Origin: UM-FILTER-40-17 sp032251335
GTDB taxonomy: Bacteria; Bacteroidota; Bacteroidia; Flavobacteriales; Flavobacteriaceae
Length of the DNA stretch: 64,000 nt
NCBI GenBank assembly: GCA_032251335.1
Contig: JAVVDW010000010.1
Span: 1-64,000, forward strand
Direction of reading: 5' to 3'
The notes under the pieces are model-generated. The model did no database searches. It was not told where the DNA came from and saw only the letters and a list, made by a program, of their open reading frames with translations. Numbering within the stretch: the first letter of the stretch is position 1; every line of letters begins with the position of its first letter. Positions 24,982 to 33,112 of this stretch are shown here, piece after piece. Both the position numbers and the translations under genes were made by a program.

Positions 24982-25785
24982 ATGACCATGCGCTATGTGT
25001 ATCTAAACCTATTGATAGTTATTTTTGTTGTAGCCTGTCAGGAAACTCCTGAAAAACAAGCCGGGCCTCAACAAACAAACACACCGCAAGCTACCGAAAC
25101 AGCCCCTACAAACCCTGAAGCTACCGAAATTTACGAACCCGTACCTCCCAGGGTGATTCCTGGAGAGAATGGTGCACCTCCTAGTGATGCCATTATTCTT
25201 TTTGACGGCAAAAACCTCGACAAATGGGTGAGCGCCAAGGATTCTGTTTCGCCCGCACCATGGAAAGTCAATCCCGATGGGAGTTTTACTGTTGTTCGAC
25301 GCAGTGGAGATATCCAAACCAAAGATCATTTTGGGAGTGTACAACTCCACATAGAATGGAAATCGCCTGAAGTGATAGAAAACGAAGGCCAACACAGAGG
25401 CAATAGTGGTGTTTTTCTGCAAAACCGATACGAAGTACAGGTCTTAGACAACAACGACAATCCTACTTACACCAACGGTCAGGTAGGCTCCGTTTACAAA
25501 CAATCTGTTCCTTTGGCAATGGCGTCTGTACCAACCGGCAAATGGAATACTTACGACATTATATACCACGCCCCTGTGTTTAACGATGCCGGAGAGAAAA
25601 CCAAATCGGCTACCGTCACAGTCATTCACAACGGTGTTTTGGTGCAAGACCATTTCGAAATTGAAGGCACCACAGAGTACATTGGCTGGCCTAAAAACAT
25701 TGCACATGGCGATTCGTTTATCAAATTGCAAGACCACGACGCCGACGTGAGCTACAGAAATATTTGGGTAAGGAAATTGGAATGA
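24982..25785 (+). CDS. DUF1080 (3-keto-disaccharide hydrolase-like) lipoprotein
   Basis: A 267-residue lipoprotein: a signal peptide ending VFVVAC, a Pro/Thr/Glu-rich linker (to about residue 65), then a DUF1080 LamG-like domain. Domain marks are IILFDGKNLDKWVSA, WKVNPDGSFTVV, GQHRGNSGVFLQNRYEVQVLD and the closing IKLQDHDADVSYRNIWVRKLE. The family (PF06439) includes 3-keto-glycoside hydrolases and carbohydrate-binding proteins, so a role in surface glycan breakdown is reasonable. The start may be the ATG at 24982 or the in-frame ATG at 24988. Confidence 0.9.
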   Translation: MTMRYVYLNLLIVIFVVACQETPEKQAGPQQTNTPQATETAPTNPEATEIYEPVPPRVIPGENGAPPSDAIILFDGKNLDKWVSAKDSVSPAPWKVNPDGSFTVVRRSGDIQTKDHFGSVQLHIEWKSPEVIENEGQHRGNSGVFLQNRYEVQVLDNNDNPTYTNGQVGSVYKQSVPLAMASVPTGKWNTYDIIYHAPVFNDAGEKTKSATVTVIHNGVLVQDHFEIEGTTEYIGWPKNIAHGDSFIKLQDHDADVSYRNIWVRKLE

Positions 25786-25894
25786 ATTCGCTGTTTTCGA
25801 CTGTTTTTGAACCCGTTACCATCTTTAATATTATATAGAACGATGGGTTTGACCTAAGAAAAAGTCAAAATTAAATCAGCTAATAGTAATATTC

Positions 25895-26452
25895 TCATTT
25901 TTCAACAATTTTTTCGTTGGCTTTTACAAAAGCCGTCCATCCACTGTATTTTTTTTCGCCCAAAGATACATCGCCGTTAAAAAAATGACAAACAGCTGCC
26001 GCCAAACCATCGGTTGAATCCAAATTTTTAGGCAATTCTTTCAATTTCAAAAGACTTTGCAACATTTTGGCTACCTGCTCTTTAGTGGCGTTGCCATTGC
26101 CGGTGATGGCCATTTTAATTTTTTTGGGCGAATACTCCGTAATCGGTATTTGGCGAGAAAGTCCTGCAGCCATAGCCACACCTTGCGCCCTGCCCAACTT
26201 GAGCATAGATTGTACGTTTTTACCAAAAAAAGGCGCCTCGATGGCAATTTCGTCAGGGTGAAATTCATCAATCAAAGCGGTTGTGCGTTCAAAGATAATT
26301 TTCAATTTCAGATAAGGATCGTCGTATTTTTTGAGTTGCAATTCGTGTAGTTGGATAAAATGCATTCTTTTGTCTTGCACGCGAATCAAGCCAAAACCCA
26401 TAATGGTGGTGCCGGGATCTATGCCGAGGATAATGCGTTCGCTGTTATGCAT
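25895..26452 (-). CDS. ruvC: Holliday junction resolvase RuvC
   Basis: A 185-residue Holliday-junction endonuclease acting with RuvAB. The acidic active-site residues are visible: D12 in ILGIDPGTT, the glutamate in AIEAPFFGKNVQS, and the aspartates in STDGLAAAVCHF near residues 155-160. The start is probably ATG 26452 (MHNSER); ATG 26461 is also possible, and both overlap the last bases of nadE by a few codons. Co-transcription with nadE is implied. Confidence 0.94.
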   Translation of the reverse strand: MHNSERIILGIDPGTTIMGFGLIRVQDKRMHFIQLHELQLKKYDDPYLKLKIIFERTTALIDEFHPDEIAIEAPFFGKNVQSMLKLGRAQGVAMAAGLSRQIPITEYSPKKIKMAITGNGNATKEQVAKMLQSLLKLKELPKNLDSTDGLAAAVCHFFNGDVSLGEKKYSGWTAFVKANEKIVEK

Positions 26453-27239
26453 TTTTGACATTTGTCGGAATTTCACAAACCGGAATGGGATTCATTTTGT
26501 GCTGGTTGGCGCGGTTAAATCTTTTATAAATTTGAAAAACAGTCTTTTCCCGAGCTGTAAAACTTTCCTCCGAGTGCCCGGCCTCGTCTGCTTGCATTGC
26601 CCATTCCAATTCGTCATAACTGGCTCCTATTTGATCTTCATCACTGCGGTCGTCTGCAAACAAACCGTCCGAAGGTTTCGCCTTTAAAATAGATTCCGGT
26701 ACGCCCAAGTGCATTCCTATTTGATACACCTCAGATTTCATTAAGTCGGCTATGGGACTGATGTCCACACCGCCATCGCCGTATTTTGTGTAAAATCCAA
26801 CGCCAAAATCTTCCACCTTGTTACCGGTTCCGGCAACCAAAAAACCGTAAAGTCCGGCTAAGTGATAAAGTGTTACCATCCGCAAACGGGAACGGGTGTT
26901 GGCCAAGGTGTGCTCGGCCATAGGGTTGTGAATATCTGCTTCAAAGAGGTTTTTAAACCCTTCAAAAGTTGCTGTCAGATCCACACAGCGACTCGTAACA
27001 TTCGGAAAGCGATCTTGAAGTTGCGCAATGTGTTCGCGAGCCCGACTCACATGGCTTTCAGGTTGGTGAATCGGCATCTCAACACACAAAGTGGGCAAAC
27101 CTGTTTGGGCACAAAGCGAAGAGGTTACCGCCGAATCGATACCACCGGAAACACCGACAACAAAACCTTTTGTGTGCGATTTTTGTTGGTATGCCCGCAA
27201 CCAATCCTGAATATACAGTGTAACCTTTTCTACATTCAT
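26445..27239 (-). CDS. nadE: NAD synthetase, ammonia-dependent
   Basis: A 264-residue NAD+ synthetase of the short, ammonia-using kind (no N-terminal glutaminase). The P-loop SGGIDS is at residues 31-36 (VGVSGGIDSAVTSSL); the NKVEDFGVGFYTKYGDGGVDISPIADL block and the KPSDGLFADDRSDEDQIG loop bind nicotinate adenine dinucleotide and ATP. ATG 27239 is chosen because the promoter box lies 37-44 bases upstream; the longer frame crosses it. In Flavobacterium, nadE also lies next to gldB, as here. Confidence 0.94.
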   Translation of the reverse strand: MNVEKVTLYIQDWLRAYQQKSHTKGFVVGVSGGIDSAVTSSLCAQTGLPTLCVEMPIHQPESHVSRAREHIAQLQDRFPNVTSRCVDLTATFEGFKNLFEADIHNPMAEHTLANTRSRLRMVTLYHLAGLYGFLVAGTGNKVEDFGVGFYTKYGDGGVDISPIADLMKSEVYQIGMHLGVPESILKAKPSDGLFADDRSDEDQIGASYDELEWAMQADEAGHSEESFTAREKTVFQIYKRFNRANQHKMNPIPVCEIPTNVKNA

Positions 27240-27262
27240 AGTGTACATTTTTAGGGTAAGTT

Positions 27263-27283
27263 TATCTTTGTTGCCCAAAGATA
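27263..27283. promoter_or_regulatory. Facing -7 boxes forming an inverted repeat (nadE promoter)
   Basis: TATCTTTG at 27263-27270 on the plus strand and the same word on the minus strand at 27276-27283 (plus strand CAAAGATA), separated by five bases. The minus-strand copy is well placed for nadE (ATG 27239). The plus-strand copy faces gldB, over 200 bases away. The dyad could also be an operator. Confidence 0.45.
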
Positions 27284-27480
27284 CGTTTTTGTAAAATTTA
27301 GAACGCATGAAAGCGTTAATAAGAAAAAGATTTATGAAATTCAAACATACTTTGCGTGATCTAATGACAGCGTATTATCCTCAACAAATTAAAATGAACA
27401 AATCGAGGATATCAAAGGCATGGGCATTTTTAGTTAATTAAGAATTTGATTCAAAGTTGTTTATCTAAAAAATTATTAGT

Positions 27481-28443
27481 GTGAGAAAAGTTATAGTTTT
27501 TTTTTGTACGCTGTTGATTTTCATTGCATGCAATGATGAAAATGCATTAGAAAAAAAAATCAGTCGGATCGATGTGCCTTTTCAACTCCAACGTTTCGAT
27601 ATCGAATTTGCCACTTCCGAAGCAGCAGATTTGCCTGTGTTGAAAGCCAAATATCCCTATTTGTTTCCTCAACAATTTGCAGACAGTGTTTGGATTCAAA
27701 AAAGTAACGACCCGCTTTTTCAAGAACTGTATTGGGAAGTAAACCAAACCTTTGGCGATTTTGAAAAAGAAACTGCAACGCTTAAAAGCATTTTTCAGCA
27801 TGTAAAATATTATTTTCCGGAAGTAAACATTCCCAAAGTGGTCACGGTGATTTCTGAAGTGGATTTAGAAAATAAAGTCATCTGGACCGATAGTTTGTTG
27901 TTGATCTCTACAGATACGTATTTGGGTGAAAACCACCGATTCTACGAAGGTATTCCAGAATATACAAGCAATGAAATGTCTCCGGAATTTCTGCCTGTAG
28001 ATGTAAGTTTGGCTTTTGCCCAATATGTTGTGCCCGCCCCAAAAGGCAGGCAGTTTATAGAAACGATGGCTTATTGGGGCAAAATACGTTACCTCATCAG
28101 TGTGTTGTATCCGGAGGCTGGACCACATCTTTGGCTTCACTATAATGAGCAGGCTTACGATTGGGCCATGAACAACGAAGCCTATATTTGGATGTACTTC
28201 ATCGAGAAAGAATTGCTGTACAAAACCGATCCAAACCTGTCCGAACGCTTTATAGCCAAAGCGCCATTTTCGAAGTTTTATTTGGAAATAGACAACGAAT
28301 CGCCCGGACGAATTGGTCAATATTTGGGCTGGCGCATTGTAGATGCCTTCATGCAAAACAATGATGTATCTTTGCAGGAAATGCTGCAAACCGACGCCAC
28401 TACCCTATTCGAAAAGTCAAAATTTAAGCCTTATAAATCATGA
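27481..28443 (+). CDS. gldB: Gliding motility lipoprotein GldB
   Basis: A 320-residue lipoprotein (VRKVIVFFCTLLIFIACNDEN; lipobox C17) of the GldB family, needed for gliding and type IX secretion stability in Flavobacterium. Recognised by overall sequence (FDIEFATSEAADLPVLKAKYPYLFP... LSERFIAKAPFSKFYLEIDNESPGRIGQYLGW), length and its pairing with gldC. The start codon is GTG. It overlaps gldC by ATGA. It is expected at the inner or outer membrane periplasmic face. Confidence 0.93.
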   Translation: MRKVIVFFCTLLIFIACNDENALEKKISRIDVPFQLQRFDIEFATSEAADLPVLKAKYPYLFPQQFADSVWIQKSNDPLFQELYWEVNQTFGDFEKETATLKSIFQHVKYYFPEVNIPKVVTVISEVDLENKVIWTDSLLLISTDTYLGENHRFYEGIPEYTSNEMSPEFLPVDVSLAFAQYVVPAPKGRQFIETMAYWGKIRYLISVLYPEAGPHLWLHYNEQAYDWAMNNEAYIWMYFIEKELLYKTDPNLSERFIAKAPFSKFYLEIDNESPGRIGQYLGWRIVDAFMQNNDVSLQEMLQTDATTLFEKSKFKPYKS

Positions 28444-28772
28444 ACAAACGCCAATCTGAAATAAAAATTCACGTTTCAGTCGATGAAAATCAAATCCCCG
28501 ATGCGCTAAGTTGGACAGCGGCAGACGGCGGTGTAGAAGACGCTAACGCCAAAGCCGTCATCTTATCTATTTGGGAGCCCGAAAACAAAGAAACCATGCG
28601 CATCGATTTATGGACTAAAGATATGCCCGTGCAAGACATGCATATTTTTTTGCACCAAACCCTACTTTCGCTTGCAGACACTATGGAACGCGCCACAAAC
28701 AACGATAAAATGGCAGCTGCGCTCAAAGATTATTGCGCTTATTATCTGGAGCAAACGGGGCTGAAGAAATAA
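28440..28772 (+). CDS. gldC: Gliding motility protein GldC
   Basis: A 110-residue cytoplasmic protein of the GldC family (SEIKIHVSVDENQIPDALSW... ADGGVEDANAKAVILSIWEPENKETMRIDLWTKDMP). In F. johnsoniae, gldC is not essential for gliding but improves it and lies in an operon with gldB, as here (four-base overlap). No signal peptide or membrane segment. Confidence 0.93.
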   Translation: MNKRQSEIKIHVSVDENQIPDALSWTAADGGVEDANAKAVILSIWEPENKETMRIDLWTKDMPVQDMHIFLHQTLLSLADTMERATNNDKMAAALKDYCAYYLEQTGLKK

Positions 28773-28786
28773 TTTTTTTAGCCAAC

Positions 28787-29941
28787 TTATTCCTTCGGCG
28801 AAGAGCAACCCCGACACCAAGCATCTACATATTTTTGTGCAATTTTAATATAGTCGTGTTCTTTTTCTACAAAGGCTCGGGCACTTTTGCTGATGGCCAT
28901 CAAAGCCTCCGGATGTTCTATTAAAAAAGCCAGTTCGTTCGCTATTGCATCTGCGTTGGGTAAGGCGTTGACAGCGACACGCTCGGTGAGTTTATAGTAT
29001 TCCATGAATTCTTTTTCGGCACCGGTAAAAACCACCTTCCCTTTTGCCATAGCTTCCAAAGCGTTATACCCTTGATCATAGGCAAACACTTGGTCCAAAA
29101 TGATGTGGGCACGCGCATAGGCTTGGATGTATGCATCATAGGGCAAACTTTTGGTGGTAATTATTTCAACCTTGTCAGCGTATTTTTTAGCTACCATTTT
29201 GAGTGCTTCTTCAAAAAAATGATTGCCTTTCATTTTATGACTCTTTTGATTGATTCCGTGAAAAATGACAATCTTGTCGCGTATTTCCATCGGTTGATAT
29301 ACGTTGACCGCTGTGTTGATAGGATTAGGAATCATACCCAAATGTTTAGGCTCGTTTGAAAGTGGATATAAATAATCTAAATCTGTAGAAAAAATACCTT
29401 GCAAACGTTTCATCACAAATTGCTGCAAATCTTGATAATCTCTTTGTTGATACATTTTTCTGAAGAGAAAATCTTCTTTTGCGGTTCTTTCATTTTTAAA
29501 AGGTGTAAAAACATTGTACCGATAACCATCGCCCCAATAGTAAGGTGCGCTGAAAGCATCCAAGCCGGCCGAAACTGCAAAAAGCCGTTTGTTGTTTTGG
29601 TACATCAATTCAAAAATGCCTTTTTGGTATTTGGGCACACATTTAAAAGGCATCAAGTGCACAAACTGCACCACATCAAAACCAGACAATTGCGCTTTGT
29701 TTTTGGCAATTCTACGTCCAACCAGGAGTCCGTCAATATCTATACCCGTAGTCTTATAGATACCCACACGTATTTTTTTTAGGAACACAGATTGATATCC
29801 CGTACCAATTTGTACGTCCACAGGATAATTTTTAAACCCGTCACCATCGCCTGCCAAAACCACCTCATGACCCAAAGCAACCAACCCCTCTTTTAAAGAA
29901 TTGTGTAAACGACTGAATTCACCTACGAGTAGGATTCGCAT
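28787..29941 (-). CDS. Glycosyltransferase, GT4/GT1-like
   Basis: A 384-residue GT-B-fold glycosyltransferase. The N-terminus MRILLVGEFSRLHNSLKEGLVALGHEV and the C-terminal block DQVFAYDQGYNALEAMAKGKVVFTGAEKEF (GT4-type E-x7-E region, the conserved glutamate in ALEAMAKG) are typical. The start at ATG 29941 is favoured by a -7 box 19 bases upstream and the conserved N-terminus. The substrate cannot be read from sequence. It faces the next glycan gene divergently. Confidence 0.88.
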   Translation of the reverse strand: MRILLVGEFSRLHNSLKEGLVALGHEVVLAGDGDGFKNYPVDVQIGTGYQSVFLKKIRVGIYKTTGIDIDGLLVGRRIAKNKAQLSGFDVVQFVHLMPFKCVPKYQKGIFELMYQNNKRLFAVSAGLDAFSAPYYWGDGYRYNVFTPFKNERTAKEDFLFRKMYQQRDYQDLQQFVMKRLQGIFSTDLDYLYPLSNEPKHLGMIPNPINTAVNVYQPMEIRDKIVIFHGINQKSHKMKGNHFFEEALKMVAKKYADKVEIITTKSLPYDAYIQAYARAHIILDQVFAYDQGYNALEAMAKGKVVFTGAEKEFMEYYKLTERVAVNALPNADAIANELAFLIEHPEALMAISKSARAFVEKEHDYIKIAQKYVDAWCRGCSSPKE

Positions 29942-29959
29942 AAAATGTGTAATTTTAAT

Positions 29960-29967
29960 CAAAAATA
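29960..29967 (-). promoter_or_regulatory. -7 box (minus strand TATTTTTG) for the GT4 gene
   Basis: The plus strand reads CAAAAATA, giving TATTTTTG on the minus strand, 18 bases before the start at 29941. Confidence 0.45.
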
Positions 29968-29982
29968 ATCATTCCAAACTTT

Positions 29983-30846
29983 ATGCCTGTACAAAGCAAC
30001 CTTCTTTCCTTAGAAATATTGATTGCCACCATGAACCGAACCAATCTCGACTTTTTACAGCCGATGTTTCAGTTCAATCCCATTGAGGGTTTCACGGTAC
30101 TGATTGTCAACCAAACCACGCCCGACAAGCTTCTTCTCGAGGGTAAAAAAAATGTGCGCGTGGTCAATCGCTTTCAAATAGGACTCTGCAAAAGCCGCAA
30201 TGTGGCGCTTAGGGAAAGTAAAGCCGACATTTGTTTGATAGCCGATGATGATGTCATCTACGAACCCGGCTTGAAATGGAAAATACTAAAAGCTTATGAG
30301 CGATATCCGAACGCCGATTTTATTTCTTTTCAAGCCAAAACCAAAAGTGGAGATTGGTTTCAAAACTATCCGAATCCGGGTATGCATAACGCAAAAAGCC
30401 TGAAAAAAATAAACTCGATTGTCATGAGCTTGTCAAGGAAAAAATACATCGAAGATCAACTTTTTTTTAACACCTATTTCGGACTCAACGGTTTGTTTAA
30501 AGGTGCCGAAGAATACGTTTTTTTACACGATGCTTTAGTCAAAGGTTTTAAATTGTATCACGATAACACCTTTATAGTAACCCACCCCGAAGTGAGTTCG
30601 GGGCACTTCATGGGTAGCGATCAGTCTTTTGTAGCCCGAACAGCCTTGGCCAGGCGCTACTTAAAATCACTTTCCTATCTTTGGCTTATAAAATACACCC
30701 TGTGGATGTGGAAAGATGGATACATCACCATAGGAGAATTATCCGAAAAATTCCGTTTAGGAATTTGGAGTATAAAACAATATCACAAACTCGAAAAACT
30801 CGGTAAAATTGATGCTATACCAACTGATAGATATCCCGAAAATTAA
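29983..30846 (+). CDS. Glycosyltransferase family 2-like protein
   Basis: A 287-residue GT-A-like glycosyltransferase. The LEILIATMNRTN start, the FQIGLCKSRNVAL nucleotide-binding strand and the DDD motif (LIADDDVIYEPGLKWKIL) at about residues 86-90 support it. The C-terminal helices (SYLWLIKYTLWMW) may lie at the membrane. It overlaps the next gene by 35 bases, so both are translated from the same message. Acceptor and donor unknown. Confidence 0.85.
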   Translation: MPVQSNLLSLEILIATMNRTNLDFLQPMFQFNPIEGFTVLIVNQTTPDKLLLEGKKNVRVVNRFQIGLCKSRNVALRESKADICLIADDDVIYEPGLKWKILKAYERYPNADFISFQAKTKSGDWFQNYPNPGMHNAKSLKKINSIVMSLSRKKYIEDQLFFNTYFGLNGLFKGAEEYVFLHDALVKGFKLYHDNTFIVTHPEVSSGHFMGSDQSFVARTALARRYLKSLSYLWLIKYTLWMWKDGYITIGELSEKFRLGIWSIKQYHKLEKLGKIDAIPTDRYPEN

Positions 30847-31219
30847 AGACCCTCGTGGCAATTTGGCCGTCATTGAAAAAACCACCGTACCGTTTTCAAT
30901 CAACAGGGTCTATTATTTGTTCGATGTACCCACCGGAGCAAGCAGAGGCGGGCACGCACACATAGCCCAAGCTGAAATGTTGGTTGCCTTGAGTGGCAGT
31001 TTTGATGTAATCTTAAAAACACCATCCGAAACCAAAACCATCCATCTCAATCGTCCAGACGTTGGGTTGCTCATTCCAAACGGTGTTTGGCGCGAATTGG
31101 AAAACTTTTCTTCCGGTGCCGTTTGTTTGGTAGTAGCCTCTGACGTCTTTGACGAATCTGATTATATCCGCAATTTCGATGCCTATTGTCTATTTAAAAA
31201 CGCGGTTGCCAAGCCCTAA
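30812..31219 (+). CDS. FdtA/QdtA-like dTDP-sugar 3,4-ketoisomerase (WxcM domain)
   Basis: A 135-residue cupin of the FdtA/QdtA/WxcM C-terminal family, which interconverts dTDP-4-oxo- to dTDP-3-oxo-6-deoxyhexoses on the way to amino sugars. Marks: KDPRGNLAVIE, the histidine motif RGGHAHIAQAEMLVALSGSFDV and VWRELENFSSGAVCLVVASDVFDESDYIR. ATG 30812 is chosen (TTG 30809 adds one residue). It overlaps the upstream GT by 35 bases and its end overlaps the convergent GT by 30. No dTDP-sugar synthesis genes are nearby, so the rest of the pathway lies elsewhere. Confidence 0.88.
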   Translation: MLYQLIDIPKIKDPRGNLAVIEKTTVPFSINRVYYLFDVPTGASRGGHAHIAQAEMLVALSGSFDVILKTPSETKTIHLNRPDVGLLIPNGVWRELENFSSGAVCLVVASDVFDESDYIRNFDAYCLFKNAVAKP

Positions 31220-32113
31220 AACCGTTAGTCTGTTTCTTAATTTGATGACAAACTTCAAACAGAAAACAGGTAGATACAGCAAAATTCGTTTGCGGACAGC
31301 CAAGGCAGATATATCTATTTTTTGCTGAAATTTTTCAGCTTCTTCCCACTCGCCAAAAATCTTAGATTTTAAAGCCATCGCATAATAATTTCTGTTTAAA
31401 AATTCGGCGAGATGTTTGTTCTGATAAGATACCCTATCAAATTTTTCAAGCGCCCCAACAGCCAGTAACGCCTTTTTTATCGGCAGAAAATTTCGGTCCT
31501 CGTATTGATAGCGCGCACACATTTTGGGATTAAAGACGATTTGAAATACCAAACCCATACGAATCCACATTTCGGTATCTTGCCCAGATTTCAGTGATGT
31601 GTCAAAATAGCCCACTTCTTCGAAAACGCTTATGTGTATCACCGCCGATGAAGATGACAACACGGTGTGTGATTGGCTTGCCTCAAAATAGCCAACCCGT
31701 TGAATAGCCGATTTATGGATTGAATAATCTAAAGGAAACCATCTTTTTTTGTATTGCATTTCCATTGCCAAGCTAAACACTTTATCAGATGAAAACTGCG
31801 AGATGCTTTCAAACTGTGTTTCCAAATAATTGGGATACCAAAAATCATCGGCATCCAATAACGCTATATAAGTAGCCTTTGCCTTCCTGATACCCAAATT
31901 TCGCGCGGCAGAAACTCCACTGTTTGCCTGACAAAAAAGATGCAATCGGTCATCTTGAATCGACTTTACGACATTTACACTTTGGTCAGTAGAACCATCG
32001 TCAACAATTATCACTTCAAAATCTGTAAATGTTTGACCCAAAACCCCGAGTATCGTTTGCCGTATGTGTTGCGCTTTGTTGTACAAGGGAATAACTACAG
32101 AAAAAAAAGGCAT
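31190..32113 (-). CDS. Family 2 glycosyltransferase
   Basis: A 307-residue GT2. The N-terminal FSVVIPLYNKAQHIRQTILGVLGQTFTDFEVIIVDDGSTD stretch, the GVSAARNLGIRKA helix and the LLDADDFWYPN (DxD) motif at about residues 85-90 are canonical, and SGQDTEMWIRMG (ED-type base) is present. The start is ATG 32113, giving the normal N-terminus. The terminal 30 bases overlap the convergent ketoisomerase gene. It is six bases after the stop of the next GT on the same strand. Confidence 0.92.
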   Translation of the reverse strand: MPFFSVVIPLYNKAQHIRQTILGVLGQTFTDFEVIIVDDGSTDQSVNVVKSIQDDRLHLFCQANSGVSAARNLGIRKAKATYIALLDADDFWYPNYLETQFESISQFSSDKVFSLAMEMQYKKRWFPLDYSIHKSAIQRVGYFEASQSHTVLSSSSAVIHISVFEEVGYFDTSLKSGQDTEMWIRMGLVFQIVFNPKMCARYQYEDRNFLPIKKALLAVGALEKFDRVSYQNKHLAEFLNRNYYAMALKSKIFGEWEEAEKFQQKIDISALAVRKRILLYLPVFCLKFVIKLRNRLTVLGLGNRVFK

Positions 32114-32118
32114 AGGTC

Positions 32119-33006
32119 TTAGGTGTATAGATGACAAAGATATCCCAACCGATACAAATCGAACAGAAACAACGCAGGATTTTTTCCCGTTAACTGCTTT
32201 TCCATAGGCACTCTAAACAGCTTGAAGAAAAAAGCGATAGGTCGCCGACATCGCAGCAATGTAACTTTCAAAAAAACATTGTAAAGCTTGTTTTGTGTAG
32301 AAAATCCGGGATTATTGCTTGCCAGGGTTTGGAGCGTGCGAATTGCACTTCGTGTTTTTTCAAGAAAAAAGGTGTTTTCTTCCAAGCCCAAGTGCCATAC
32401 TGGATTGTCTATGTGTAAAACTTTTATTTTATGACTCAATAAAACGGCTGCAATGGCACTATCCGAACCATAAGACGGTATGTTCAGTGAGGCGATTACA
32501 TCCAGATAAACGGTTTTCTTAATCAAGTAATTGGCCGAAATAAAAACGCGGTAAGGCCTTTTATTTCTTAGCACAGCCTTGATAGATTCTCTGTTTCTGC
32601 CAAATTTCCACCGCAACGACAGGGAAACTTTTGGCATGATGGCTTGATAAGCAAATCCACCCATGATAAGTTCAAAATCTTTCTCAAAAAAAGACACATA
32701 CCGCATCAAAAATGAATCATCAGGTGGCATCACGTCTGCATCTAAAAAGAGTAACCAAGGATATTGTGCCTTTGCTGCCAAGCGATTTCGAGTGGCCATT
32801 CGGCCTATATTGGTTTGATTTTCAAAATAAAAAATCCCGTTCAGATTTGCCAAATTACGGTTCGCTTCTCGCGCTTCGCTATCTGTTGAAGCGTCTTCGC
32901 ACACGATGATTTCCCATGGCACATCGAGCAATGTGGCTTGCTTTCTTAAACATAGCACAAGCGGCTCGATAGCATAGTTAAAAACCGGAATCAGTATAGA
33001 AAGCAT
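32119..33006 (-). CDS. Family 2 glycosyltransferase
   Basis: A 295-residue GT2: LSILIPVFNY start, EIIVCEDASTDSE nucleotide-binding strand, NRLAAKAQYPWLLFLDADVMPPDD (DxD motif DAD, about residues 93-95). The C-terminal half is basic (RCRRPIAFFFKLF) and may associate with the membrane. It is the first gene of the leftward pair, with a -7 box just upstream. Sugar and acceptor unknown. Confidence 0.9.
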   Translation of the reverse strand: MLSILIPVFNYAIEPLVLCLRKQATLLDVPWEIIVCEDASTDSEAREANRNLANLNGIFYFENQTNIGRMATRNRLAAKAQYPWLLFLDADVMPPDDSFLMRYVSFFEKDFELIMGGFAYQAIMPKVSLSLRWKFGRNRESIKAVLRNKRPYRVFISANYLIKKTVYLDVIASLNIPSYGSDSAIAAVLLSHKIKVLHIDNPVWHLGLEENTFFLEKTRSAIRTLQTLASNNPGFSTQNKLYNVFLKVTLLRCRRPIAFFFKLFRVPMEKQLTGKNPALFLFDLYRLGYLCHLYT

Positions 33007-33026
33007 AAAACCTAAATTGGCATTTC

Positions 33027-33034
33027 CAAAAATA
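33027..33034 (-). promoter_or_regulatory. -7 box (minus strand TATTTTTG) for the GT2 pair
   Basis: The plus strand reads CAAAAATA; on the minus strand TATTTTTG lies 20 bases before the start at 33006. Confidence 0.45.
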
Positions 33035-33049
33035 CGGTAAATTTATGTG

Positions 33050-33057
33050 TACCTTTG
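33050..33057 (+). promoter_or_regulatory. -7 promoter box TACCTTTG before the helicase gene
   Basis: TAnnTTTG match, 55 bases before the ATG at 33113; the untranslated leader would be about 50 bases. Confidence 0.45.
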
Positions 33058-33112
33058 CAGCTATTATAAAAATGACACATGCATTTGTTCGGTCATTTTG
33101 TAAACAAATTTT

